The notes under the pieces: generated by a model
Told to the model about the DNA's origin: nothing
Databases searched by the model: none
What the model saw: the letters and a program-made list of their open reading frames with translations, nothing else
Made by a program: the position numbers and the translations under genes
Shown here: in pieces, positions 16,675-25,904 of the stretch
Layout of the letters: every line of letters starts with the position of its first letter
Position numbering within the stretch: the first letter of the stretch is position 1
Origin: Halorubrum sp. BOL3-1
Lineage (GTDB): Archaea > Halobacteriota > Halobacteria > Halobacteriales > Haloferacaceae
Length of the DNA stretch: 64,000 bases
Direction: 5' to 3'
Assembly: GCF_004114375.1 (NCBI RefSeq)
Contig: NZ_CP034692.1
Coordinates: forward strand, 2,108,001 to 2,172,000

Positions 16675-17958
16675 TCAGTCCCGAACGTGCTCCAACACCG
16701 CGTCGACGTCGTTCGGGACCGGCTCCGGCTCGCCGCCGGCCTCGTAGGCCGCCTCGGGGTCTTTGAGGAGGTGCCCGGTCGTCAGGCAGACGACCCGCTC
16801 GTCGTCGTCGACGACCCCGGAGCGCCGGAGATTCTTGAGTCCGGCGAGGCTCGCGGCGGAGGCGGGCTCGACGCCGACGCCCTCGCTGGCGAGGTGGCGC
16901 TGCGCGGCGGTGATCTCCGAGTCGCTCACGGCGACCGCGGTGCCGTCGGTGTTCCGGATCCCCGGGATCGCCTTCGGGGCGTTGACGGGGTTGCCGATGC
17001 GGATCGCGGTCGCGCGGGTCTCGACCTCCTCCCAGCGACGGATCTCGTCGTTGTCCTCCTCGATCGCCTCAACCATCGGCGCGGCCCCGTCCGCCTGAAC
17101 GCCGGTCAGCTCGGGGACCTCGTCGACGTCGAGCGCGCCCGATTGGACGAGTTCGCGGAACCCCTTGTACAGCGCCGAGGTGTTGCCCGCGTTACCGACG
17201 GGGAGGACGATCCGGTCCGGAAAGACGCCGTAGTCGGCGTAGAACTCCTCTAGGATCTCGAAGCCGATCGTCTTCTGTCCCTCCAGCCGGAACGGGTTCA
17301 GCGAGTTGAGCAGGTACGCCTCGCCGCGGGCGGCCAGCTCCTGGACGATGTCGAGACAGGCGTCGAAGTTGCCGTCGACCTCCAGGATGCGCGCCCCGTG
17401 GAGGCTCGCCTGCGCGATCTTCCCGGCCGCGACCTTCCCCTGCGGGAGCAACACGAGCGTCTCCATGCCGCCGCGACCGCCGTAGGCGGCGAGGGCGGCG
17501 GAGGTGTTCCCCGTCGAGGCACAGGCGAGCGCGCCGACGCCCAGCTCCTCCGCGACGCGGACGCCGACGGTCATCCCGCGGTCCTTGAACGAGCCGGTGG
17601 GGTTCATCCCCTCGTGTTTGACGCGGAGCGCCTCGACGCCGACCGACTCCTCGATGCGGGGGACGCGGTGGAGCGGCGTGTCGCCTTCGGGGAGCGTGAC
17701 GCCCAGATCGAACGGCAGCGCCTCGCGGTAGCGCCAGACGCCGCGGTCCGGTCCGTCGGAGGGCGCACCGGAACCGAACTCGTCGAACGTCGGCGGGTCG
17801 TCGTACCGGACTTCGAGCAGCCCGTCGCACTCGTCGCAGGTGTACCGTACCGCCTCGAAGGGCGCGAACGTCTCGTCGCACTCGATACAGGCGAGCCACG
17901 TCCCGTCGGCGGCGCAGTCGGGCGCCGCCGGGGCCGGGGCGTCGATGGCGAGGTCCAT
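16675..17958 (-). CDS. thrC: Threonine synthase
   Basis: A 427-residue PLP enzyme that converts O-phosphohomoserine to threonine. An N-terminal zinc-ribbon-like segment (CIECDETF...CDECDG, residues 23-44) is typical of archaeal ThrC. The PLP lysine is K124 in GSFKDRGM, and the phosphate-binding loop is VGNAGNTSALYKGF. The region ASTGNTSAALAAYGG completes the fold. C-terminal VVCLTTGHLLKDPE matches the family. Aspartate kinase of the same pathway lies at 41314, unlinked. TATA-like CTTAAG elements precede ATG 17958. Confidence 0.94.
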   Translation of the reverse strand: MDLAIDAPAPAAPDCAADGTWLACIECDETFAPFEAVRYTCDECDGLLEVRYDDPPTFDEFGSGAPSDGPDRGVWRYREALPFDLGVTLPEGDTPLHRVPRIEESVGVEALRVKHEGMNPTGSFKDRGMTVGVRVAEELGVGALACASTGNTSAALAAYGGRGGMETLVLLPQGKVAAGKIAQASLHGARILEVDGNFDACLDIVQELAARGEAYLLNSLNPFRLEGQKTIGFEILEEFYADYGVFPDRIVLPVGNAGNTSALYKGFRELVQSGALDVDEVPELTGVQADGAAPMVEAIEEDNDEIRRWEEVETRATAIRIGNPVNAPKAIPGIRNTDGTAVAVSDSEITAAQRHLASEGVGVEPASAASLAGLKNLRRSGVVDDDERVVCLTTGHLLKDPEAAYEAGGEPEPVPNDVDAVLEHVRD

Positions 17959-18075
17959 TACGTCCGGGTCCGTTCCGCCGCGGCTTAAGCCGGGCGGTCG
18001 GAACGGACGTTGCCGCCCGGAACGAAGGTGTTCGGCCGTCCCCGACGAGATCGCGGCTATCGGGCGTCGCCCGGC

Positions 18076-18294
18076 TCAGTCGACGATGATCTCGGAACTG
18101 TCGCTGTCGCCGTCGTCGGGCGCGGAGCCGAGCCGGTCCTGATAGCGCTGGATCCAGTCGGCGAAGCAGTCGGGACACAGCCGCTGGGTGTCGATGTTCG
18201 CCCGGTCGACGCTCAGCCGGACGGTGCGCGCGAGCGCGTCCGTCGTCGGCTCGCCGCAGGCGTCGCAGGGCTCGGTCGTCGGCGCGTCGCTCAT
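18076..18294 (-). CDS. Small zinc-finger protein, 72 aa
   Basis: ATG at 18294 gives MSDAPTTEPCDACGEPTTDA and later LCPDCFADWIQRYQ: two CxxC knuckles forming one zinc ribbon, then an acidic tail ending SSEIIVD. TATA-like CTTTTAAG at about 18326-18333 is some 32 bases before this ATG, which rules out the longer frame. It lies between thrC and upp on the same strand with its own promoter. One of many haloarchaeal zinc mini-proteins; role unknown. Confidence 0.75.
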   Translation of the reverse strand: MSDAPTTEPCDACGEPTTDALARTVRLSVDRANIDTQRLCPDCFADWIQRYQDRLGSAPDDGDSDSSEIIVD

Positions 18295-18358
18295 GTCGTA
18301 CCGGTCGCGGCGGCGACTCTTAAAAGTACGTCGCGGGAACGGTCGGCACCGCGGAGCC

Positions 18359-19036
18359 TCAAACCGTCCGGAACGCCCGGTCGCCCGCGTCACCGAGCCC
18401 GGGGACGATGAACCCGTCGTCGTCGAGTCGGTCGTCGATGGCGACCGTCAGGAGGTCCGCCGCCGGGACCGCCTCGCTCACCCGGACGAGACCGGCGGGC
18501 GCGGAGACCGCCGAGAGCACGAACAGGTCCTCGAAGCCGTCGGTCTCGTCGAGGACGTGGTCGAGGACGGCGGTCATCGTCGACCCCGTCGCGAGCATCG
18601 GGTCCGCGACGATCACGGTGTCGTCCGGGGAGATCTCGGGCAGCTTCACGTAGTCGATGGAGATCGGGAACTCGCCGTCGTCGGTCATCCCGGCCTCCTC
18701 GTCGCGGCCGGCGGAGATGACGCCCTGTTTCGCGCGGGGGAACGCCTTCAGGAGCCCCTCGACGAACGGGGTCGCGGCGCGGAGGACGTTGATGATCACC
18801 ACGTCGTCGAGTCCCTTCACGCGCTCGCCGGTCGTCTCCTCCAAGGGGGTCTCGACGGGGACGTACTCGGTCTCCATCGCGCCGTCGATGATCTCGTAGC
18901 CACAGATGCGGCCGAGCTTCACCAACCCCTTCCGGAACGCGACCTGCTCGGTCTCGACGTCGCGCAGCCGCGAGAGGGTGTCCGTCGCCAGCGCGTGGGT
19001 GATGAGGTACGCGTCGTCGCGGTCTTCGATGGTCAT
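18359..19036 (-). CDS. upp: Uracil phosphoribosyltransferase
   Basis: A 225-residue type I phosphoribosyltransferase that makes UMP from uracil and PRPP (pyrimidine salvage). Seen: an early hood region ([14 protein letters not shown]-like, [12 protein letters not shown]), the flexible loop RDEEAGM, and the PRPP-binding loop [14 protein letters not shown]; the C-terminal uracil-binding [13 protein letters not shown] is present. Length fits archaeal Upp. A dihydroorotate dehydrogenase of de novo pyrimidine synthesis lies at the window's right edge, unlinked. Confidence 0.95.
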   Translation of the reverse strand: MTIEDRDDAYLITHALATDTLSRLRDVETEQVAFRKGLVKLGRICGYEIIDGAMETEYVPVETPLEETTGERVKGLDDVVIINVLRAATPFVEGLLKAFPRAKQGVISAGRDEEAGMTDDGEFPISIDYVKLPEISPDDTVIVADPMLATGSTMTAVLDHVLDETDGFEDLFVLSAVSAPAGLVRVSEAVPAADLLTVAIDDRLDDDGFIVPGLGDAGDRAFRTV

Positions 19037-19127
19037 TGTCGGGAGGAGGACCGCGTTCGTGTAAAACGTGGCGAACCCCGCTGAACGCGTCGTTCGTCGG
19101 CGTCGGCCGGGGAGTCGGTGACGCGCG

Positions 19128-19343
19128 CTACCGCACCGCGACGACGTACGTGAGCGCGAAAAGCACCAGCGCGACCGCGGCGACGTTGCCGAGGCCGAAC
19201 GTCAGCGCCCCGAGGAGGTCGAGTCCCCAGACGACGGTCCACGCGAACCCCGCGGAGAGGACGACGCCGAGGAGGAACACCGCCTTCGGGTCGCCCTCCG
19301 AACTCTCCACTCCGTCTCGAACTCCTCTCTGCGGGTCGCTCAT
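19128..19343 (-). CDS. Small two-helix membrane protein
   Basis: A 71-residue protein with a polar acidic N terminus ([19 protein letters not shown]) and two hydrophobic helices (about 22-42 and 47-69). Not recognised beyond a typical haloarchaeal membrane mini-protein. It is divergent from the 19403 gene. Confidence 0.7.
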   Translation of the reverse strand: MSDPQRGVRDGVESSEGDPKAVFLLGVVLSAGFAWTVVWGLDLLGALTFGLGNVAAVALVLFALTYVVAVR

Positions 19344-19402
19344 GTTCCGTATCCCGTGAGACCGCCACTTAGCTCTTGTTCACGGAGGGACACGGTCGAT
19401 CC

Positions 19403-19744
19403 ATGGACCAGCGGGGCCGACGCGACGACCGCCGACTCCGGAACCGACGGGGAGACCCGGTAGACCCCGTGCCGTTCGTCGTGTGCGTCTGTCTCGCGTT
19501 CATGTTCACGATGTCTGTCGGCCCGCTGTACGGGCTCGCGTACGGGCTGTCGCTCGCGTGGTCGATCGCGCTGTCGACGCTCGGGTTCTGTGCGCTGGCC
19601 CTCGTCGCGTACCGCCAGCTCGTCCGGTCGGCACCCCCGATCGACGCCGGGCCGCTCCCCGTCGAGCCGCGGTTCGTCCGCCTCGCGTACGTCGCGATCG
19701 GTCTCGGCGTCGCGCTCGTGGGGCTGACTCTTCCGCTGTTTTAA
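19403..19744 (+). CDS. Three-helix membrane protein
   Basis: A 113-residue protein: an Arg-rich N terminus (MDQRGRRDDRRLRNRRGD), then three membrane helices at about 22-40, 46-66 and 93-112. ATG 19403 is chosen over 19376 because it gives the clean basic leader. It is separated by 26 bases from the SRPBCC gene and may share its transcript. No known family motif. Confidence 0.65.
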   Translation: MDQRGRRDDRRLRNRRGDPVDPVPFVVCVCLAFMFTMSVGPLYGLAYGLSLAWSIALSTLGFCALALVAYRQLVRSAPPIDAGPLPVEPRFVRLAYVAIGLGVALVGLTLPLF

Positions 19745-19770
19745 CACGGTCGGCCCCGCCAGTCTCGCAC

Positions 19771-20187
19771 ATGCGCGAGGTCGAAGTCAGCCGGTTCGTC
19801 CCGGAGTCGCCCGCGGTGGTGCGCCGAGGCCTCTCCCCGGAGCGGATCGTCGAGTGGGAGCGGAGCTTCTCGGTCGCCGACGCGGCGTCCGTCGACGAGG
19901 AGACGACGCTCGTCACCGTCGCGGGGCCCGGCGTCGGGTTCCGCCTCCGGTTCGAGCGCCGGTCGGACGGGTATCGGTACGCGGTCGACGGGGACGAGGA
20001 CGTGCCGGGTCCGTTCGACCACCTGGAGACGTGGCTCACGGTCGAGCCCGAGGACGAGGGGTCGCGGGTCACACTCCGGTCCGCCGTCTCGCTGAACGCG
20101 CCCATCCCCCTCGCGGACCGGGTCGCCGGCTGGAAGCGCCGCGGCGAGCTCCGCCGCGCGCTCGACGGGCTGGCCGAGTCGGTGTAA
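19771..20187 (+). CDS. SRPBCC (polyketide-cyclase/START-like) protein
   Basis: A 138-residue protein with the pattern of the SRPBCC helix-grip fold: MREVEVSRFVPESPAVV at the start, a central run of beta strands (TLVTVAGPGVGFRLRFE, DGYRYAVDG, HLETWLTVEPEDEGSRVTLRS) and a long C-terminal helix (RVAGWKRRGELRRALDGLAE). Such proteins bind hydrophobic ligands in the groove under that helix. The ligand is unknown. Confidence 0.7.
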   Translation: MREVEVSRFVPESPAVVRRGLSPERIVEWERSFSVADAASVDEETTLVTVAGPGVGFRLRFERRSDGYRYAVDGDEDVPGPFDHLETWLTVEPEDEGSRVTLRSAVSLNAPIPLADRVAGWKRRGELRRALDGLAESV

Positions 20188-20277
20188 CGGCTCTATTCGC
20201 CGACGCGCCGACGCGGGTGTGCGTGGCACTCGCACAGCACCACGAGAATAACACTCGGAGAAACATACCGGATTATC

Positions 20278-20517
20278 ATGGGTATTATTGGCACGGTGTC
20301 CGACGTACTGGAGAGTTCGACGCAGCGTGCGCCCGACGAGGGCGGAGACGACGGCTCGGACGGGTCGTACTGGTGTGACGACTGCGGGCTCCGCGTTCGC
20401 GACGTCGAAGTCGACGCGGAGGGACTCGATCGGAGCGACGACGACGTCCCGCTGTGCCCGGACTGCGGTGACGCGATGCGCTTCGAGCGGGCGAGCGGGA
20501 GCGGCTGCGCCTGCTAG
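20278..20517 (+). CDS. Small zinc-ribbon protein, 79 aa
   Basis: Residues 33-36 (CDDC) and 60-63 (CPDC) form a zinc ribbon; the tail ends GSGCAC, giving an extra CxC that could be a second metal or redox site. Upstream is a moderately AT-rich stretch (ACATACCGGATTATC) with a TATA-like element. Unassigned function. Confidence 0.7.
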   Translation: MGIIGTVSDVLESSTQRAPDEGGDDGSDGSYWCDDCGLRVRDVEVDAEGLDRSDDDVPLCPDCGDAMRFERASGSGCAC

Positions 20518-20547
20518 TCCGGGAGTACCCTCGTTCGGACGAGGACG

Positions 20548-21843
20548 CTACGGCTCTCGGAGCGGGACCGCTTCTCCCTCGTCGGGGAAGCAGTCGGTGA
20601 CTTCGAACGTTCCTTCCTCGGCGGCCCTCCACTCGTCATCGGTCACGAGCGCGTCGTCGAGTCTATCTCGGAGCGCGCCCTCGTCGAACGCCGTCCCGAT
20701 GACGACGTACTCCGTCAGGCGGTCGCCGTGTTCGTCGTCCCAGTCGATGTTCGGCCGGTTGGACCGCAACATGTCGCGTTCGACCTCCGGGAGGCTCGCG
20801 ATCCACGGTCCGGTCGCCTCGACGCGCACGGAGGGGCCGGCCTGCCCGACCTGTTGGCGGGAGTCGTCGCCGGCGATCCACAGCGTTCCCTTCGAGCGCA
20901 CGACGCCGTCGGGGAGGTCTCGCAGGACGTCGGCGATCCGCTCCGGGTGGAACGGTCGCCGCGCCTCGTAAGTGAAAGATCTGACGCCGTACACCTCGTC
21001 CGGATGCCGGTGCCCGTGGTGGCCGGCCTCGCCTCCCTCGCGGTCGGTGTCCCCGTCTCCGTCCTCGCCGTGACCCTCCTCGTGCCCGTCGTGGCCGTTC
21101 TCGATTCCGTCCTCGCTGTGGTCGTCCGCGTCTTCCAGCGCGCGCTTCCAGCCGGGGAGGTGGCCGACTTCATCCTCATCAAACAGGTCGCGGTCGAGGA
21201 TCCGGTCCGAGTCGACCGCGGAGAACTCCGTACGGACCGTCTCCGCGTCGGGCTGGAGCGCGTGAACCAGCTCCTCGGCCTCCGTCAGTTCGGCGTCCGT
21301 ACAGAGGTCCGTCTTGTTGAGCAGGACGAGGTTCGACACCTCGGTCTGCTCGACGAGCAGGTCCGACAGCGGGCGCTCGTCGTCGTCCCCGGCGGTCGTC
21401 CGCTCGGGCGCCCCTTCACCGCCGAACCAGTCGAGGAATAGGCGCGCGTCGAGGACGGTCACGAGCGTGTCCACGCGGTAGCGGGCGGCCGCCCTCGACT
21501 CCGTCGTGAACAGGCGGGCGACGGGCGCGGGCTCGGAAATCCCCGACGACTCGACGACGAGGTTATCGAAGTCGCGCTCGTCGGCGAGTCGGACGACGGC
21601 GGCCTCGAGGTCGTCCTGGAGCTCACAGCAGATACAGCCGTTCGAGAGCTCCGTGACGCCGTCGTCGAGGTCAAGCGCCGACCCCTCGGCGATCAGCTCG
21701 GCGTCGACGTTCACGTCGCCCATGTCGTTGACGAGGACGGCGACGTCGCGGTCGCCGGCGTGTCTTAGAAGATGATTGAGCAGCGTCGTCTTTCCCGCCC
21801 CGAGACTCCCCGAGAGGACCGTCACCGGGATCCGGTCGTCCAT
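20548..21843 (-). CDS. CobW/ZNG1-family GTP-binding metallochaperone
   Basis: A 431-residue COG0523 GTPase. Seen: Walker A GSLGAGKTTLLNH at residue 10, the metal-binding CxCC motif GCICCEL near residue 69, ESSGISEPAP, and the guanine-recognition motif LNKTDL. Between the GTPase and the C-terminal CobW_C domain (about 295-431) lies a His/Asp/Glu/Gly-rich linker (about 240-290) with many histidines, a probable Zn2+ or Ni2+ store. Family members hand zinc, cobalt or iron to client enzymes. The absence of cobalamin genes nearby favours a zinc role. It converges on the small zinc-ribbon gene at 20278. Confidence 0.88.
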   Translation of the reverse strand: MDDRIPVTVLSGSLGAGKTTLLNHLLRHAGDRDVAVLVNDMGDVNVDAELIAEGSALDLDDGVTELSNGCICCELQDDLEAAVVRLADERDFDNLVVESSGISEPAPVARLFTTESRAAARYRVDTLVTVLDARLFLDWFGGEGAPERTTAGDDDERPLSDLLVEQTEVSNLVLLNKTDLCTDAELTEAEELVHALQPDAETVRTEFSAVDSDRILDRDLFDEDEVGHLPGWKRALEDADDHSEDGIENGHDGHEEGHGEDGDGDTDREGGEAGHHGHRHPDEVYGVRSFTYEARRPFHPERIADVLRDLPDGVVRSKGTLWIAGDDSRQQVGQAGPSVRVEATGPWIASLPEVERDMLRSNRPNIDWDDEHGDRLTEYVVIGTAFDEGALRDRLDDALVTDDEWRAAEEGTFEVTDCFPDEGEAVPLREP

Positions 21844-22022
21844 ACGGGACGATCGGTACCCCAGTTCTTCAACTCCCCGGCGGCAGGAGCGACCCCGGCC
21901 GCTACGACGTGGTCGAGCGGAATGCGGCCGACCGGGCACGCGAACGCGCCGTCGCGACGCCTTGTCGAGAAGGTTCGACAGAAGACGATACGTTGAAAAC
22001 CTCGGCTAATCGAGCGTGACAC

Positions 22023-22232
22023 ATGAGCTTGTACGTCCTTATCACGGCCATCGGCGCGGTCGTCGTGACCGTCTTGATGGTCACCGCGATGCTCTATCTC
22101 GTCTGGGGGGCGATCGACGACGACACGCACGCCCCGAGCCCGGGCGATGACCCGGAGGACCCCGAACTCGCCGAGGGATCGGAGTCGGGCGAGACGCAGG
22201 GCGAGCTGCCCCCCGACGGCGACGCGACGTAG
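22023..22232 (+). CDS. Small membrane protein with acidic tail
   Basis: A 69-residue protein: one long hydrophobic N-terminal helix (residues 3-30) followed by a highly acidic, Gly/Pro-rich tail (SPGDDPEDPELAEGSESGE). It looks like a bitopic protein with a flexible cytoplasmic tail. Function unknown. Confidence 0.65.
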   Translation: MSLYVLITAIGAVVVTVLMVTAMLYLVWGAIDDDTHAPSPGDDPEDPELAEGSESGETQGELPPDGDAT

Positions 22233-22361
22233 GGCGCGGCGGAGGTGACGGAAGACGGCGCGACTCGACGCTTCTGGCACGGTTAACGCTCCGGTGACGC
22301 GTTCCACGGTAGGGGTGCGACCGCGACAGTTTTTAACCCACCCCAAGCGTCACGATAGATA

Positions 22362-22658
22362 ATGGAAGTTTCAGACAGAATCGCGGCGTTTCGGGAGGTG
22401 CTCGACGAGTGGCTCCGTGGCCTGTACCACGGAATGGTTTCGCACGCGGCCTACGAGAAGATAGAGAAGGAGGCCGAGGACGTCGAGGACTCGTTCATGC
22501 TTGCGTGTTTCCCCGACGCGTTCGGGGTGCCGTCCCCGGTGTCATATTACACCGCCGAGCTGCTCCCGTACCTCGAAGACGAGTTCGAGGCGTGGGAGCG
22601 GCGGCTGTGGGACCGCGGGAGTCTCCTCGAACGCAAAGGACAGCAGTACCACTTCTGA
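22362..22658 (+). CDS. Conserved archaeal protein coupled to an ArsA/Get3 ATPase
   Basis: A 98-residue, mostly helical, aromatic-rich protein (LRGLYHGMVSHAAYEKIEKEAEDVEDSFMLACF). Its stop overlaps the ATG of the ArsA-type ATPase (TGATG), implying translational coupling and joint function. TATA-like TTTTTAAC at about 22331-22338 precedes it by some 25-30 bases, so it leads the operon. I do not recognise a named family; an adaptor or client-handling partner for the ATPase is possible. Confidence 0.75.
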   Translation: MEVSDRIAAFREVLDEWLRGLYHGMVSHAAYEKIEKEAEDVEDSFMLACFPDAFGVPSPVSYYTAELLPYLEDEFEAWERRLWDRGSLLERKGQQYHF

Positions 22659-23683
22659 TGACGGTCTCCGGGGACGACGCGACGGGCGACCGTCGGACTG
22701 CGGACTCGATCGAGCCGTTCGTCTTCTTCGGCGGAAAGGGCGGCGTCGGCAAGACGACGGTCTCGTGCGCGTACTCCCGCAAGTGTGCCGCCGCCGGGGT
22801 GGAGACCCTAGTCGTCTCCACCGACCCGGCTCACTCCGTCTCTGACGTGTTCGACCAGTCGTTCGGGGACGAACCCGGGGTAGTCGAGGGGGTCGAGGGG
22901 CTGGACGCGATGGAGATCGACCCGGAAGAGGAAGTCCAGCGACACCTCCAGTCGATCCGCGAGAGCCTCTCCGAACAGGTCTCCGCCGCGATGGTCTCGG
23001 AGATCAACCGACAGCTGGAGATGGCCCACGGCACCCCCGGGGCCTACGAGTCGGCGCTGTTCGACGCCTTCGTCGAGGTGATGCGCGAGGAGAGCGACGC
23101 GTACGATCGGGTCGTCTTCGACACCGCACCCACGGGATCGACGCTCCGACTGCTGGGACTCCCGGAGTTCCTCGAAGACTGGATCGACCGGCTGATGTAC
23201 AAGCGGCGGGAGTCGATCGACCTCTTCGAGAAGGCGGCGATCGGCAACGTCGAACCGCGGCGCGTGATGGACGGCGACCCCGTTCTCGACCGACTCCAGC
23301 GACGCAAGGAGTTCTTCGAGTACGCCGGGCGCACCCTCCGTGAGGACGCCGCGTTCTTCCTCGTGTTGAACCCCGACCAGCTGTCCGTCAACGAGACCGG
23401 ACGCGCGATCGAGGGGTTCGCGGAGAAGGACCTCGCGGTCCGCGGGCTCGTCGCGAACAAGCTCACGCCCTCGCCGGACGACGACGAAGCAGGTCGTGGC
23501 GCCCGATACCTTCGGGACCGCGTCGAGACCGAATGCGACCGGATCCGACAGGTCCGAGAAGGGTTCGATCCGCCCCTCGTCGCGGAGATCGAGTCGCGGA
23601 CGCGCGAGGTGAAAGGAGACCTCCTCGGCGAGGTCGCGGCCGAGCTCGACGTGGCGACCGCCGTCACGGACACGGGCGAGTGA
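22658..23683 (+). CDS. ArsA/Get3-family ATPase
   Basis: A 341-residue single-domain SIMIBI ATPase. Seen: deviant Walker A FFGGKGGVGKTTVSCA near residue 24, switch I region STDPAHSVSDVF, A-loop/Walker B FDTAPTGSTLRLL, and NKLTP for base recognition. The Met/Gln-rich segment typical of the hydrophobic groove is replaced by MVSEINRQLEMAHGTPGAYE. The CxxC zinc motif of eukaryotic Get3 is absent, which is common in archaea. Family roles are tail-anchored protein delivery (Get3) or arsenite pumping (ArsA); lack of ars genes nearby favours the former. Confidence 0.88.
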   Translation: MTVSGDDATGDRRTADSIEPFVFFGGKGGVGKTTVSCAYSRKCAAAGVETLVVSTDPAHSVSDVFDQSFGDEPGVVEGVEGLDAMEIDPEEEVQRHLQSIRESLSEQVSAAMVSEINRQLEMAHGTPGAYESALFDAFVEVMREESDAYDRVVFDTAPTGSTLRLLGLPEFLEDWIDRLMYKRRESIDLFEKAAIGNVEPRRVMDGDPVLDRLQRRKEFFEYAGRTLREDAAFFLVLNPDQLSVNETGRAIEGFAEKDLAVRGLVANKLTPSPDDDEAGRGARYLRDRVETECDRIRQVREGFDPPLVAEIESRTREVKGDLLGEVAAELDVATAVTDTGE

Positions 23684-23906
23684 CGCGAGCGTGCGGGCAA
23701 GCTCCTGACCGACGCCGACACCCTGCCTGCGGATCGATTTCGCACCTTCGTGACCTCGCGGCTGGAACCAATATTTACTTTCTCGTCATGAGTGCGTATC
23801 AATGTGTTCAAAAAAGCGATAGTAGCCGGCGGCAGCGGCGAATGTCATGATTGAAGCTAACGTTTAAGTGTGATTTACTGTATGAACTCTACGAGGTAGG
23901 CACACA

Positions 23907-25796
23907 ATGACAAGCATAATTTGGATTACAGTTGCGGTGTTAGGAACGTTTACCGTCGGATATATGGGGTACTCCAGATACCTCTCGCAGTTTCTCGAAC
24001 TCGACGCGGAGAACGAGACGCCGGCGCACAAATACGAGGACGGACAGGAGTACGTCCCGTCGAAAAAACCGGTGTTGCTCGGACACCACTTCTCGAGCAT
24101 CGCCGGAGGGGCACCGATCGTCGGTCCGATCACGGCCGGCGCGGTGTGGGGGTGGGTCCCGGCACTCCTGTGGATCGCGATCGGGAACCCGCTGATGGGG
24201 TCGGTCCACGACTTCGTCTCCCTATCGGGGTCGCTCCGGCACGAGGGGAAGTCGATCGGCTACATTATCGGCCAGTACGTCGGCGAACGCGGAAAGAACA
24301 TGCTGCTGTGGTTCGCGTTCCTCACGATTATCCTCGTCGTTGCGGTGTTCGCCCTCGTGGTGGCCATCGTCTTCGACGCGTTCCCGCAGGTGACGACCGC
24401 GAGTACGATCTACATCGGGCTCGCACTGGTGTTCGGCGTGTACCTCTACCAGCTGAACGGCCCGTTCATTCCGGGGACGGTGCTGTTCGTCGCCGGCGTC
24501 TTCGCCGGCGTCTGGGTCGGGATCGAGTTCCCGTTCGCGCTGTTCCCGTACCCGGCCGGCGCCGAAGGGTCTTACCCCCAGGGGACGCTCGTGCTCGCGG
24601 ACGCCCTCGGACTCGGGAGCGGAGGATGGATCCCCGGATCGTCGGCCACCGCGATGAACCCGAACCGCGCCGCCTGGGTCCCGCTCATCATGGTGTACGC
24701 CGGTATCGCGAGCGCGCTGCCGGTGTGGACGCTGCTCCAGCCGCGCGACTACCTCTCGTCGTTCCTGCTGTACACGGGCGTCGGAGGGACCCTTTTAGCG
24801 GTCATCGTCGGCACGGTGTTCGGCACGGCCTCGCAGCCGCTGGTCATCGCCGACTCGATGGGCGCGTTCAACGGTTTCTGGGGGGTGGAGGGTGCGGGAC
24901 TCATGCCGCTGTTCCCAATTCTGTTTCTCACCATCGCCTGCGGGACGATCAGCGGGTTCCACTCGCTGGTCTCCTCGGGCACGACCGCCAAACAGCTCGA
25001 TAAGGAGACCGACGCACGGCTGATCGGTTACGGCGGGATGCTCGGCGAAGGGTTACTCGCCGCGGTCGCGCTGTCGACGCTCGCGGTCGCCGGGTTCGCC
25101 GACCCCGCCGGGGGTATCGGCGCCGCGCTGCCGAACTTCGCGACCGGCGGCGGCATCATCCTCACCAGCTTCGGGCTGCCCCAGTCGTTCGGGGCGCCGT
25201 TCATGGCGCTGGTGCTCGTGAGCTTCCTGCTCACCTCGACCGACACGGCCGTCCGTCTCGGTCGGTACATGATGGAAGAGATCGTCGGTCTCCCCGCCGG
25301 GGAGACGGCGAGCGGGTTCGAAGGCGCGACCGGCAGCGGCTCCGCGCTCGGCAGCCTCGCTCGGGGTCGGTACACCAACCCGCTAATACAGGCCATCCCG
25401 GCGTACCTCATGGTCATCTCCGGCGAGTGGCTCACCCTGTGGGCCCTGTTCGGCGGCGCGAATCAGCTGCTCGCGGCGCTGGCACTGCTCACGGCCACCG
25501 TCTGGCTGGCGAACTGGGACGAGTCCAAACAGCTCGTCTCGACGGGGGTGCCGATGGCGATCATGACGACGATCACCGTCCTCGGCCTCGCCTGGCTGGC
25601 GTTCTACAGCAACCTATATAAGAAGCTCATCCAGGGAGGCGCGGAGGGACTGAGTGCGATCGCCTCGTCGGTGGTCCAGATGGTGCTCGCGGTCGTCCTC
25701 ATCTACATCGCGCTGTCGCTGGTCAAGATGGGATACGATAACATCCAGTCGGTCCGCGACACGGGCGGCGTCGCCGCCGAACCCAGCGACGACTGA
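23907..25796 (+). CDS. cstA: CstA-family carbon-starvation transporter
   Basis: A 629-residue integral membrane protein with about 16 helices. The N terminus has the family motifs GYSRYLSQFLELD, KPVLLGHHFSSIAGGAPIVGP and GWVPALLWIAIGNPLMGSVHDF. In bacteria CstA/BtsT proteins take up pyruvate or peptides under carbon limitation. The upstream 223 bases are AT-rich for this genome, with TATA-like GTTTAAGTG at about 23861-23869 that leaves a short 5' leader. T7 downstream should terminate it. No sensor pair is adjacent. Confidence 0.92.
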   Translation: MTSIIWITVAVLGTFTVGYMGYSRYLSQFLELDAENETPAHKYEDGQEYVPSKKPVLLGHHFSSIAGGAPIVGPITAGAVWGWVPALLWIAIGNPLMGSVHDFVSLSGSLRHEGKSIGYIIGQYVGERGKNMLLWFAFLTIILVVAVFALVVAIVFDAFPQVTTASTIYIGLALVFGVYLYQLNGPFIPGTVLFVAGVFAGVWVGIEFPFALFPYPAGAEGSYPQGTLVLADALGLGSGGWIPGSSATAMNPNRAAWVPLIMVYAGIASALPVWTLLQPRDYLSSFLLYTGVGGTLLAVIVGTVFGTASQPLVIADSMGAFNGFWGVEGAGLMPLFPILFLTIACGTISGFHSLVSSGTTAKQLDKETDARLIGYGGMLGEGLLAAVALSTLAVAGFADPAGGIGAALPNFATGGGIILTSFGLPQSFGAPFMALVLVSFLLTSTDTAVRLGRYMMEEIVGLPAGETASGFEGATGSGSALGSLARGRYTNPLIQAIPAYLMVISGEWLTLWALFGGANQLLAALALLTATVWLANWDESKQLVSTGVPMAIMTTITVLGLAWLAFYSNLYKKLIQGGAEGLSAIASSVVQMVLAVVLIYIALSLVKMGYDNIQSVRDTGGVAAEPSDD

Positions 25797-25813
25797 GCGC
25801 GTCTACGGGACTC

Positions 25814-25820
25814 TTTTTTT
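25814..25820 (+). terminator. T7 terminator after cstA
   Basis: Seven consecutive T 18 bases after the cstA stop on the coding strand, a standard archaeal oligo-T terminator. Confidence 0.5.
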
Positions 25821-25904
25821 GATCTCGGTCGGAGACGGGCACGACCGTCGGGCGACCGAACGCGGAAGTCACGCCGCGGTCGAACCGGAAGTGAGAGCGG
25901 AGCG

